Shown here piece by piece: positions 25,930 through 34,069 of a stretch of 64,000 nucleotides of DNA. The notes beneath the pieces were generated by a model. It was not told the origin of the DNA, ran no database searches, and saw nothing but the letters and a program-made list of their open reading frames with translations. The stretch is from Brenneria goodwinii (GTDB lineage Bacteria; Pseudomonadota; Gammaproteobacteria; Enterobacterales; Enterobacteriaceae): positions 372,001-436,000 of the forward strand of contig NZ_CP014137.1 of the NCBI RefSeq assembly GCF_002291445.1, read 5' to 3'. Position 1 is the first letter of the stretch. Each line of letters opens with the position of its first letter. Made by a program: the position numbers and the translations under genes.

Positions 25930-26667
25930 ATGGAAGGCTGGCAACGCGCATTTGTCTTACATGGGCGGCCTTACAGCGAAACCAGCTTATTGCTGGACTT
26001 GTTCAGTGAGAGTGACGGTCGGGTTCGGGTGCTGGCGAAGGGTGCCCGGGCGCGACGTTCCAGCCTAAAAGGGTGTTTGCAGCCATTCACGCCGCTGTTG
26101 GTCCGTTGGAGCGGCCGCGGGGAAATGAAAACCCTGCGTAATGCCGAGCCAGTATCGCTGGCGCTTCCTCTTACCGGCATCATGCTCTATAGCGGTTTAT
26201 ACGTAAATGAGTTGCTTGCCCGCGTCCTTGAACATGAAACCAACTATTCCGCGCTTTTTTTTGATTATCTCAATTGCTTGCAACAGCTAGCTTCTCAGCA
26301 TGCATCGCCCGAGCCGGCGCTGCGTCGTTTTGAGCTGGCTTTGTTGGGAAACCTGGGGTACGGGGTGGATTTTCTGCATTGCGCGGGAAGCGGCGAGCCG
26401 GTGGCTGATACCATGACCTACCGGTATCGTGAAGAGAAGGGGTTTGTCGCCAGCCTGATCGTCGATAACAATAGCTTTACCGGCTATGAACTGCGAGCGC
26501 TTGCGTCACGTGAATTTCCCGATTCAGCAACGTTGCGGGCAGCCAAGCGTTTTACGCGTATTGCGTTAAAACCTTACATCGGCGGTAAGCCGCTGAAAAG
26601 CCGTGAACTGTTCCGCCAGTTCGTACCCAGGTCTGATTTACCTAAAACCCCGTCTTCAGATAAATAA
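25930..26667 (+). CDS. recO: DNA repair protein RecO
   Basis: Works with RecF and RecR to load RecA on gapped DNA. It has 245 residues (E. coli 242). The N-terminal OB fold is WQRAFVLHGRPYSETSLLLDLFSE, with ARARRSSLKGCLQPFTPLL following. The C-terminus YIGGKPLKSRELFRQF is typical. It starts 11 bases after era. Confidence 0.96.
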   Translation: MEGWQRAFVLHGRPYSETSLLLDLFSESDGRVRVLAKGARARRSSLKGCLQPFTPLLVRWSGRGEMKTLRNAEPVSLALPLTGIMLYSGLYVNELLARVLEHETNYSALFFDYLNCLQQLASQHASPEPALRRFELALLGNLGYGVDFLHCAGSGEPVADTMTYRYREEKGFVASLIVDNNSFTGYELRALASREFPDSATLRAAKRFTRIALKPYIGGKPLKSRELFRQFVPRSDLPKTPSSDK

Positions 26668-26747
26668 TCCTGCTTCCACTGTACCCAGAAATGCGCTCAT
26701 CGGTGTAAACTGCCTCGTAATACGCATTATTTTATCGAGGATTTATT

Positions 26748-27479
26748 ATGTCTGAGCTGTTGTTGGGCGTGAATATTGATCACATCGCAACCCTTCGTAA
26801 TGCCCGTGGTACTTCTTATCCTGATCCTGTCCAGGCGGCGTTTTTAGCTGAACAAGCGGGCGCGGACGGAATTACGGTGCATCTGCGTGAGGATCGACGC
26901 CATATCACCGACCGTGACGTTCGTATTCTGCGAAAAACCATTCAAACGCGTATGAATCTGGAAATGGCAGTGACCGAGGAAATGGTGAATATTGCCTGTG
27001 AGTTGAAGCCCCACTTTTGCTGTCTGGTGCCTGAAAAACGTCAGGAAGTGACAACCGAAGGCGGGTTGGATGTTGCCGGTCAGCAGGAAAAAATGAACGA
27101 TGCCGTTGCCAAATTACGTCAGGCGGGAATTCAGGTTTCTCTGTTTATTGATGCTGATAAAAAACAAATCGATGCGGCTGTCGCCTGTGGCGCGCCTTAT
27201 ATTGAAATTCATACCGGCGCCTATGCGGATGCCGTTGATGAACAGGCCCGCCGGCATGAGTTTGAACGTATCCAGACAGCCGCTGCCTATGCGGCAAGCA
27301 AAGGGTTAAAAGTGAATGCGGGTCATGGCCTGACATACCACAATGTACAACCTATCGCGGCTTTGCCGGAAATGCATGAACTGAATATCGGTCACTCAAT
27401 CATCGGACGCGCGGTCATGAGCGGATTGAGCGGCGCAGTGGCTGAAATGAAAGCGCTGATGCGGGAAGCTCGTCGCTAA
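26748..27479 (+). CDS. pdxJ: Pyridoxine 5'-phosphate synthase
   Basis: Joins 1-deoxyxylulose 5-phosphate and 3-amino-2-oxopropyl phosphate to make pyridoxine phosphate. It has 243 residues, as E. coli. Motifs: GVNIDHIATLRNARGT, ADGITVHLREDRRHI, LVPEKRQEVTTEGG and NIGHSIIGRAVMSGL. It shares one base with acpS. Confidence 0.97.
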   Translation: MSELLLGVNIDHIATLRNARGTSYPDPVQAAFLAEQAGADGITVHLREDRRHITDRDVRILRKTIQTRMNLEMAVTEEMVNIACELKPHFCCLVPEKRQEVTTEGGLDVAGQQEKMNDAVAKLRQAGIQVSLFIDADKKQIDAAVACGAPYIEIHTGAYADAVDEQARRHEFERIQTAAAYAASKGLKVNAGHGLTYHNVQPIAALPEMHELNIGHSIIGRAVMSGLSGAVAEMKALMREARR

Positions 27480-27859
27480 TGGCGATCCTTGGACTCGGGA
27501 CGGACATCGTCGAGATTGCCCGTATCGAATCTGTGATCGAACGTTCAGGAGAACGACTGGCTCGTCGTATTCTGACAGAAAGCGAGTGGTTGCAATACCA
27601 GGAGCATCAGCAGCCGGTTCGCTTTCTCGCCAAACGCTTTGCCGTAAAAGAGGCGGCGGCCAAGGCTTTTGGCACCGGAATTCGCAATGGATTGGCTTTT
27701 GCCCAGTTTGAGGTTTTTAACGACGAACTGGGGAAACCCTGTCTGCGCTTTTTCGCCAAAGCAGCCGAATTGGCTGCCCGCATGGGGGTAAAGCATGTGC
27801 ATGTCACATTAGCTGATGAACGACGTTATGCCTGCGCGACGGTAATTATCGAGGGTTAA
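27479..27859 (+). CDS. acpS: Holo-[acyl-carrier-protein] synthase
   Basis: Transfers 4'-phosphopantetheine from CoA to acyl carrier protein. It has 126 residues, as E. coli. GLGTDIVEIARIE holds the metal-binding aspartate, and RFLAKRFAVKEAAAKAFGTG holds the metal-binding glutamate. The ATG overlaps the pdxJ stop. It is convergent with yfhL, with only two bases between their stops. Confidence 0.97.
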   Translation: MAILGLGTDIVEIARIESVIERSGERLARRILTESEWLQYQEHQQPVRFLAKRFAVKEAAAKAFGTGIRNGLAFAQFEVFNDELGKPCLRFFAKAAELAARMGVKHVHVTLADERRYACATVIIEG

Positions 27860-27861
27860 GC

Positions 27862-28122
27862 TTAGAGTTTGTCCGCGTGGTGCATTAACACATACTTTTC
27901 CCACAGTTGATCATGGCCTTCCTGATGTTCGGGATCCTTGATGATGGTATTGTCGATCGGACACACTTTCTGACAGGTCGGCGTGTCATAATGTCCGACA
28001 CACTCTGTGCAACGTGTTGCATCAATTTCGTAGATGTCCATTCCCATTGATATAGCCTGGTTTGGGCATTCCGGTTCACACATGTCACAATTGATACATT
28101 TATGGGTGATAAGTAACGCCAT
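27862..28122 (-). CDS. yfhL: YfhL-type 2[4Fe-4S] ferredoxin
   Basis: Small electron carrier of 86 residues, as E. coli YfhL. First cluster motif C9-C12-C15-C19-P; second motif C38-C41-C50-C54-P with the long spacer (CVGHYDTPTC) of the Alvin-type ferredoxins. The function in the cell is not well defined. It is the last gene of the E. coli-like neighbourhood before the attachment genes begin. Confidence 0.95.
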   Translation of the reverse strand: MALLITHKCINCDMCEPECPNQAISMGMDIYEIDATRCTECVGHYDTPTCQKVCPIDNTIIKDPEHQEGHDQLWEKYVLMHHADKL

Positions 28123-28471
28123 GATAATCTTCTACCTTACAAACAGGGCGCAGATTATACCTGCTGAAGGCCGTTTAAACACCTGCAACTGTGATTGATG
28201 TGCGAAGTTACGGGGTAAAATGGCCATCTGTTCGTTAAATTGTTTTTGAATTTATCCTTTAGACTATACATATCGACTGATATGGCCGCGGTTACATGGT
28301 TTTAATCTGTTGATTTAAAAATCAAATTAAGTTAATTATGATGTTGATCTTCATGTTCTCATTGTAATATGAGCATGGAGCCTCTGTATTGCCGATAAAG
28401 TTTGTGCCTGGGTCGTCGGTAACGATGCAACCTGTATGATGTAGTTTTTAATAATTAACAATGTCAGTCTA
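28123..28471. other. Intergenic region before pdeH
   Basis: About 350 bases, AT-rich in the middle. GCCGATAA at 28391-28398 is an exact match to the flagellar sigma-28 -10 element, and pdeH is a sigma-28 target in E. coli. However, no TAAAGTTT-like -35 lies at the right distance, so this is suggestive only. No gene is seen. Confidence 0.35.
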
Positions 28472-29263
28472 ATGGCGGAACTCATAGTGCAGCAGGAAGG
28501 GAATGTTAATCAGTTTGGGCTATTATTTTCTCAGCAAGGGGATGCTGAACCATTGGATTCTGATTACTGGAGCCAATGCCAACGGCGGTATACCTTTCAG
28601 CCAATTTACCGAACATCAGGTAAACTTATGGCTATTGAGTTGTTAACCTCAGTTTTTTCCCCAACGTTGCCACAAAAACCAATTTCTCCCGAAAAATACT
28701 TTGCCAATATCAATGTCGAAGAGCGCTTACGGATTATTGTGGAACAGTTGCAGCTTTTATCGCATTGGAGCTTGCGCTTCATCCGTGATGATCTGCTAGC
28801 GTCAGTCAATATTGATGGTATGACGCTGCTTGCTTTACAGAAGAGCCACGAAGCGAAGCGTCTTATCTCTTCCATGCCATGGATCCGTTTTGAAATGGTG
28901 GAGAATCAAGGAGGATTGCCAAAAGAGGCATTAACGAAACTCCCGGAAGCACAAACCTTATGGCTGGATGATTTCGGTTGCGGAGTAGCAAATTTTTCCT
29001 CATTAATGCTAGCGCAATATGACTGTATCAAAGTTGCCCGTGAGCTCTTTATTTTGTTGCAGCAAAGTGGGGAAGGTCGTGAGGTTTTTCCGGCGTTAAT
29101 CACTTTACTTGCCCGTTTTTGTAATTATGTTGTTATCGAAGGAATTGAAACGCAGGAAGAATGGGCTATTGTTAAGTCTTCCTCCGCAGATGCCGCACAA
29201 GGATATTATCTTTCTCGTCCCCAACCATTTGATAACTTTGAGGCGCTAAAAACAGAGTTCTAA
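28472..29263 (+). CDS. pdeH: PdeH (YhjH)-type c-di-GMP phosphodiesterase, stand-alone EAL domain
   Basis: Breaks down c-di-GMP; in E. coli PdeH keeps c-di-GMP low to allow swimming. It has 263 residues (E. coli 255) and is a single EAL domain with no sensor part. Shared features with PdeH: CQRRYTFQPIYRTSGKLMAIELL, SVNIDG, LWLDDFGCGVANFS, IKVARELF, VIEGIET and AAQGYYLSRP. Catalytic positions: E56 (ELL in place of EAL, as in E. coli PdeH), N113, E141, D166-D167, K187, E223, E226 and Q243. All expected metal and catalytic residues are present, so it should be active. It lies upstream of a diguanylate cyclase and the Tad locus. Confidence 0.88.
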   Translation: MAELIVQQEGNVNQFGLLFSQQGDAEPLDSDYWSQCQRRYTFQPIYRTSGKLMAIELLTSVFSPTLPQKPISPEKYFANINVEERLRIIVEQLQLLSHWSLRFIRDDLLASVNIDGMTLLALQKSHEAKRLISSMPWIRFEMVENQGGLPKEALTKLPEAQTLWLDDFGCGVANFSSLMLAQYDCIKVARELFILLQQSGEGREVFPALITLLARFCNYVVIEGIETQEEWAIVKSSSADAAQGYYLSRPQPFDNFEALKTEF

Positions 29264-30086
29264 ATAAAATAGAGCTATCTATTTTTATTAACATTTAATG
29301 GTGTGTCTACAATACCAAGCACAATCCACTCTAAATCTTTCTTTATTGATCTTTTATTTCCTCTCTTAATTACATTAATTTATTTAATTTTTTGTCGACC
29401 GTGCGAAATGATAGGTGCTTAGTGATAATAATTTCTTATGATTATAAAACATATATTGCTTTGTTAATTTTGTTAAGTTTATTTCTTTGTGCTAATTATG
29501 TTGTTATTTTTAGTGATTTATTTTATTAATAAATTTATTTATGGAATTAATATCTGACTATTGTGTTAATAGTAATCGTGTTTGGTGATATTGTTAATCG
29601 TTTTTTGGGTTTGTTTAATGTATTGATTTTAAATAATAAAAAAATCAATGTTTGTTATGAACGATCGAAAATTGCATTACGATAGATTTTTCTGATTAAA
29701 ATAATGATATCTATTGGTATAATTGATTTGATTACGGGAGATTGATGGTCAAAATGTACCTCAATGCTAGGCATAGAATATTTATTAATTCCATTAGAGA
29801 AACTTATAACGCAAGCATTACTAATATTAAATTAAAACACTTTTTTGAGGTTTGTAGACCTCATTTGCACACAGTGATATGCGGGGTTTTTATGTTGATG
29901 TTCCTATGTTTTTGAATCATCTGGTCGTCTGGCGCATTTTTTCTTTTATCCTTTCTGCTCTCCGGAAATGTGCCGATTCTCTTGCAAAACAGCAGGGTCA
30001 GGGAAAGTGGCTGTTATCGGTTTTTTTTGTTGCCTATGCTGTGACTTGCACGATCAGGACCTCTCGGGCCTGAGGAGAGTGTTATT
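29264..30086. other. AT-rich intergenic region between pdeH and the diguanylate cyclase
   Basis: About 820 bases, strikingly AT-rich from 29270 to 29830, with no good reading frame there. A hairpin TGAGGT/ACCTCA with loop TTGTAG lies at 29846-29863. A 64-codon frame (29879-30073) is listed separately. The base composition suggests H-NS-type silencing or acquired DNA. Confidence 0.5.
29879..30073 (+). CDS. Possible 64-residue membrane protein upstream of the diguanylate cyclase
   Basis: ATG 29879 to TGA 30071-30073. Two hydrophobic stretches (LVVWRIFSFILSAL and WLLSVFFVAYAVTCTI) joined by a basic/polar loop (RKCADSLAKQQGQGK). It ends 13 bases before the GTG of the diguanylate cyclase, close enough for coupled translation. 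No clear RBS precedes it and no family is recognised. It may be a leader, a partner or chance. Confidence 0.3.
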   Translation: MRGFYVDVPMFLNHLVVWRIFSFILSALRKCADSLAKQQGQGKWLLSVFFVAYAVTCTIRTSRA

Positions 30087-31601
30087 GTGTATGAAATTAT
30101 AATAACCATATTGTCATTGCTGCTATTGTACGCTTCTATAAAGAATAGAAAAATTAAGAAAAAGTTGAACGCAGAGCAGCAAAAACAAGATTTTTTGAAC
30201 ATGATGTTCTTTGCAACGGAATATAGCCCCGCTTCCATTATGATTGCGGATGAAAACTGTGAAATTGTTTATGTCAATCGTCAGTTTGTCGCCATGTCTG
30301 GCTATATGCCCGATGAAGTGATTGGCAAAAAAACGAATATATTAAGCTCTGGTATGACTAACGCCAGTGTCTATGAAGATCTTTGGTCCACTTTGAAAAG
30401 AGGGGAAGTTTGGAGCGGCGAATTTGTTAACCGTCGAAAAGATGGACAGTTGTTTTGGGAAAAGGCCAATATTGCCAAGATTCATAATAAGACCAATGAT
30501 TCAACGCAATACGTCGGGGTTAAGCTTGATATCACGGAGAGAAAAATCCAGGAGCACCACGATAATTCCTATAACCGGGCATTAGAGCTTTTATCGAGTG
30601 GGGCGCCGTTAAAAGACATCCTTGATGCAATCATATTTAGTGTGGAAGAGAAAAATCCCGGTCGTATCGTCTGCTCGGTGTTGCTGGTTGATAAAGAAAA
30701 AAAATGCCTGACCTTAGGGTCTGCGCCCAGTCTGCCCGGCTTTTATAAAAATGCTATTCATAATGTTAAGATTGCAGATGGTATCGCTTCATTTGGGACG
30801 GCGGCTTATACCGGAAAACGTGTGATAACAGATGATATCTCCGTCCATCCTGACTGGTCTCTGCATAAGGGGCTGGCTCTGTACGCTGGTTTACGCTCAT
30901 GCTGGTCCGAACCTATTTATGGGCAGAACAAAGAGGTATTAGGTGTATTAAGCGTTTATCACCGCAAGGTGTATGTACCTAATGAGGAAGAAATATTTTC
31001 GATTGAGAAGTCGGCGCAATTAATATCCATCGCCATAGAACGCTATCGCGCTATTGATATGCTGCGACGGAGTGAAGAGCACTATCGACAGTTGGCGCAT
31101 TATGACTCGTTAACGTCGTTGGCGAACGGTTTAACGTTTGCTGAACAAATGGAACAAGCTATATTGCTGTCTAAGCAAACAGGCAGAAAGATTGCGTTGA
31201 TGTTTCTCGATCTTAACAAATTTAAGCAGATAAATGATTCCTTCGGTCATGCCGTCGGCGATCTGTTATTAAAAGAGGCGGCAGCGCGTATGCGTGAAGC
31301 CGTAAGAGACTCAGATACGGTGTATCGGCGCAGTGGCGATGAGTTCATTATTCTGTTGCAAGGCATCAAGGAGGTGGATAACACGTTGTACGTTGCTGAA
31401 AAAATTCATCATGCGTTAAATAAACCCTTTTTTATTGAAGGGAAGGAAATGGATATCTCCTGTAGTATCGGGATTGCGCTCTATCCAGAGCATGGCACGG
31501 ATTCTTTAACACTCGCCATTAATGCTGACTCGGCAATGTATCAGGCGAAAGCGATGGGGCGTAGTCAGACGCAAATTTATCATGATTTGAATAATCGTTA
31601 G
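30087..31601 (+). CDS. Membrane-anchored PAS-GAF-GGDEF diguanylate cyclase
   Basis: Predicted to make c-di-GMP. It has 504 residues from GTG 30087, with GAGGAG at 30072-30077 as RBS. One N-terminal membrane segment (residues 3-18) is followed by a basic stretch, a PAS domain (about 43-150, with DENCEIVYVNRQFVAMSGY and VGVKLDITERK), a GAF domain (about 165-325) and a GGDEF domain (about 335-500). The signature is SGDEF (416-420), a variant of GGDEF found in active enzymes. The inhibitory site RDSD (407-410) lies five residues before it, so product feedback is expected. FLDLNKFKQINDSFGH is intact. The usual NR after LTSL is NG. It is not LapD: there is no EAL or HAMP domain. It is the nearest c-di-GMP synthase to the Tad and Lap genes. 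Confidence 0.85.
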   Translation: MYEIIITILSLLLLYASIKNRKIKKKLNAEQQKQDFLNMMFFATEYSPASIMIADENCEIVYVNRQFVAMSGYMPDEVIGKKTNILSSGMTNASVYEDLWSTLKRGEVWSGEFVNRRKDGQLFWEKANIAKIHNKTNDSTQYVGVKLDITERKIQEHHDNSYNRALELLSSGAPLKDILDAIIFSVEEKNPGRIVCSVLLVDKEKKCLTLGSAPSLPGFYKNAIHNVKIADGIASFGTAAYTGKRVITDDISVHPDWSLHKGLALYAGLRSCWSEPIYGQNKEVLGVLSVYHRKVYVPNEEEIFSIEKSAQLISIAIERYRAIDMLRRSEEHYRQLAHYDSLTSLANGLTFAEQMEQAILLSKQTGRKIALMFLDLNKFKQINDSFGHAVGDLLLKEAAARMREAVRDSDTVYRRSGDEFIILLQGIKEVDNTLYVAEKIHHALNKPFFIEGKEMDISCSIGIALYPEHGTDSLTLAINADSAMYQAKAMGRSQTQIYHDLNNR

Positions 31602-32077
31602 TAATGCAATAATAGCAATCAAAAGCATTAATTTTAAATTAATATACCTATCTATATATCATCATAATGTTTATTTCTGGTACCGCAGTGCGGTTTCGGT
31701 ATCAGATAGAATTCGTTCATAAGTATAGCTTGGGGAAATCCCTCTTTTCCATGCTATGAAATTATTAATGTGCTTTTTAACTTAATTGTTGCCGTAACGT
31801 TTATTGCGGCAGCATCAAAGATAACGTTGTTGATATGAATTATAGATATTACTGGTGTCGAAGGGAACTAAATTGAATAAATTTTCACTATATATAGGGC
31901 ATAGTAAGAATCGTGTCATTATCCGTGTATATAGTCGGGTATAAGGTGAATCCCTTGTCTCTCATTGACGCTAAAATAGTTATGTTTGTTAATAATTATT
32001 AAATATTTCTAATGTAATGTTTGCATGTAAGTTGTTTCGTTAATAGCATAATGGTTTCATTTTGTCTTGCATATATT

Positions 32078-32093
32078 TGTGATGTTCATCAAA
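32078..32093 (+). promoter_or_regulatory. Candidate CRP site upstream of flp
   Basis: TGTGA-TGTTCA-TCAAA: a perfect left half and four of five bases in the right half of TGTGA-N6-TCACA. It lies just before the palindrome at 32105. No promoter was fixed relative to it. Confidence 0.35.
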
Positions 32094-32104
32094 TTTTAAT
32101 AAAA

Positions 32105-32131
32105 ACTTAACTCAAATTTATTGAGTTAAGT
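32105..32131. promoter_or_regulatory. Perfect 11-bp inverted repeat upstream of flp
   Basis: ACTTAACTCAA (32105-32115), 5-base loop ATTTA, TTGAGTTAAGT (32121-32131). It lies 187 bases before the flp ATG. AT-rich and without a U-run, it looks more like a dimeric regulator operator than a terminator. Confidence 0.5.
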
Positions 32132-32317
32132 CCCGAATTTAGATTAGGATTCGCTTTGTCTTGAGAGGGTAACATAAGGGGAATTTCATTATTACCCTTG
32201 GGCATTAAGTATAAGCAAATAATCTGATCCGGCGCTCTGTTGAATTATTTACCCAGCGGTGCGGGTTGATTGTGTGCGGATATTTTTTAACTAATATTAA
32301 TTTTTAAGGAATGAAAA

Positions 32318-32503
32318 ATGATACGTAAATTATTTAAGTCATTAAAGAAGGATGAGCGCGGCGTATCGGCTCTGGAATATGCCATTCTGGCAGGTGTAGT
32401 TGTAGTTGTGGTTGTCGCTGCTCTTGGCAAGTTTGGGACCAAGCTTGAAACAGCATTCGATAATCTGGGTACTAAGGTTGTGACTCAGGTTAACGAAAAA
32501 TAG
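32318..32503 (+). CDS. flp: Flp-type major pilin
   Basis: Subunit of the Tad pilus. It has 61 residues. The prepilin leader ends at G15 and the mature protein begins VSALEYAILAGVVVVVVVAAL, with E and Y at +5 and +6 as required in Flp pilins and a long hydrophobic helix. The mature form would be 46 residues. It is first in the operon with a good RBS. Processing is expected from TadV, encoded next. Confidence 0.95.
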   Translation: MIRKLFKSLKKDERGVSALEYAILAGVVVVVVVAALGKFGTKLETAFDNLGTKVVTQVNEK

Positions 32504-32517
32504 TTTAATTGTTATTA

Positions 32518-33045
32518 ATGCTTTTATTAAAGCTAATTATTACCGCGTTATTAATAGCCCTGTTCGGGCTATTAATGCGTGCCGATTTGACGCGACGATG
32601 TTTGCCTAACCGCTGGATAGGTTATTACGCTCTGTTATTTCCTATTTATGCCTGGATTCAGGAATTGAATTGGGTTCAATTTGCTATTCACGGTTTATTC
32701 GCCATCGTTATTTTTCTGCTGTTGCTGTTGCCTTTTTTACGCGGCGGCATCGGCGGTGGCGATGTCAAGTTGGGCGTGGTAGTGATGTTGTGGGCGGGGC
32801 CGCAGTCGGCGGCCTCCGTACTGGTGGCGATCGGTCTGGTGGGTGCGCTGCTGGGCATTGCCGGATGGCTGGCGGACCTGCTGGCGGATAGAACGCCGCA
32901 AGTTACGTCTGATATTCCAGCTACAAAACAGCCCTTGTCGCCTGGCTATGTTCTGTCGGCGCGGCGCGGGGTGCCTTATGGCGTCGCATTGGTGGCCGGA
33001 GGGATAACGGCGTTAATCAGCCATGGCTGGGGTTTAATGCCTTAG
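32518..33045 (+). CDS. tadV: Prepilin peptidase TadV (CpaA, A24 family)
   Basis: Inner-membrane aspartic protease that cuts the Flp leader. 175 residues from ATG 32518. The first catalytic aspartate is in MRADLTRRCLPNRW and the second in GGIGGGDVKLG (the GxGD motif). Several membrane segments are present, including FAIHGLFAIVIFLLLLLPF. It lacks the N-terminal methylase domain of PilD-type enzymes, as is normal for TadV. Confidence 0.92.
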   Translation: MLLLKLIITALLIALFGLLMRADLTRRCLPNRWIGYYALLFPIYAWIQELNWVQFAIHGLFAIVIFLLLLLPFLRGGIGGGDVKLGVVVMLWAGPQSAASVLVAIGLVGALLGIAGWLADLLADRTPQVTSDIPATKQPLSPGYVLSARRGVPYGVALVAGGITALISHGWGLMP

Positions 33046-33130
33046 CCCATCTTCCATCCGACCGTAGGTTTTGTTAACGACAGGTCGCTTTCTTCAGCCA
33101 TCTGATCATCAAGCCGGGAGTGGCCTGTTG

Positions 33131-34069
33131 ATGTCTTCAGTATTGAAATTTGCCTTAATTCTGCTTGCGGCGGCAATGCTGGCCGCGGTTGCCCGCATCT
33201 GGTTTGTCAGTAGTCAGAATGCTGCCGCGCCGCAGGAAAAGCAGGTGCAAGTACGCGTTGCCGCTGCCGATTTGCCGGCCGGATTGCTGCTGCGCGAAGG
33301 GGATCTGAGCTGGAAAGCCTACTCCGAGGGAGAAGAGCCTAAAGGTGCGCTGCGTGAAGGCAGTACCAGCGCCAATCTCAATGGCGCGTTGGTGCGCAAG
33401 CCGTTGTCAACCGGCGCGCTGATTCTGGACAGCGATGTTATCCGCCCCGATGCCCCGGGTTTTCTGGCTGCGGTATTAAAGCCGGGCATGCGCGCCGTTT
33501 CCGTGCCGGTGGATGAGGTTTCCGGCAATGCCGGACTGATTCAGCCGGGGGATTTTGTCGATATTATTCTGACCCAGAAGCTGAACCAGCAGGAAAACAA
33601 TCACAACAGCAATACGCGGCAGGTGGTGAGTGAAACGGTGGTGGAGCGGGTGCGCATCATCGCCGTGGGGTCGAGTATCCAGCGCCAGACTGAGGATAAC
33701 GGTAAAGCCAACCGCGCCAGAACAGTAACCGTCGAGGTGGCGCCACGTGCCGCCGAAGCCGTTACCGTGGCGGCACAGTTGGGCAATCTCTCCATGGCGC
33801 TACGCAGTTTTGCGTTGAAAGATCGGGATGCGGGAGATCAGGATGATGCGCTGAACGCAACGGCCTCGGTCGTGGCGTGGGACAGTACTCGCGGTAAGGA
33901 AAGTCGTCCGGTTTGGGGCGGCGATGTTTCCCGCGCGTTAGGTGCCGGAGAACATGGGGCGCCAGCATCAGATTCGGAAGGGAAAATCACTCCGCCGCGA
34001 TCACAACGGGTGATCATCATGCGCGGCAGTCAACGTCAGGAACAGGAGTTTGACACCTATGCTCGCTAG
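33131..34069 (+). CDS. rcpC: Tad pilus assembly protein RcpC (CpaB)
   Basis: Periplasmic part of the Tad machine. 312 residues from ATG 33131. It has an N-terminal anchor (LKFALILLAAAMLAAVARIWF), an SAF domain (VRVAAADLPAGLLLREGDLSWK and PDAPGFLAAVLKPGMRAVSVPVDEVSG), then QPGDFVDIILTQ, which is typical of CpaB. The last 70 residues are low in similarity to anything I know. It overlaps rcpA by 11 bases. Confidence 0.9.
   Translation: MSSVLKFALILLAAAMLAAVARIWFVSSQNAAAPQEKQVQVRVAAADLPAGLLLREGDLSWKAYSEGEEPKGALREGSTSANLNGALVRKPLSTGALILDSDVIRPDAPGFLAAVLKPGMRAVSVPVDEVSGNAGLIQPGDFVDIILTQKLNQQENNHNSNTRQVVSETVVERVRIIAVGSSIQRQTEDNGKANRARTVTVEVAPRAAEAVTVAAQLGNLSMALRSFALKDRDAGDQDDALNATASVVAWDSTRGKESRPVWGGDVSRALGAGEHGAPASDSEGKITPPRSQRVIIMRGSQRQEQEFDTYAR

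Larger units (their letters stand above)
31602..32317. other. Long AT-rich leader region of the Tad operon
   Basis: 716 bases without a gene. It contains a CRP-like site (32078-32093), an 11-bp palindrome (32105-32131), and smaller stems such as ACCGC/GCGGT at about 31682-31694. AAGGA at 32306-32310 is the flp RBS. The length and AT content suggest complex control of the pilus operon. Confidence 0.55.

Noticed and set aside
28391..28398. Sigma-28 promoter for pdeH
   Set aside because: GCCGATAA is exact, but the bases where TAAAGTTT should be do not match, so only a note is kept.
30087..31601. LapD candidate for the adhesin
   Set aside because: The protein has PAS, GAF and GGDEF domains but no HAMP, no LapD-type periplasmic domain and no EAL domain.
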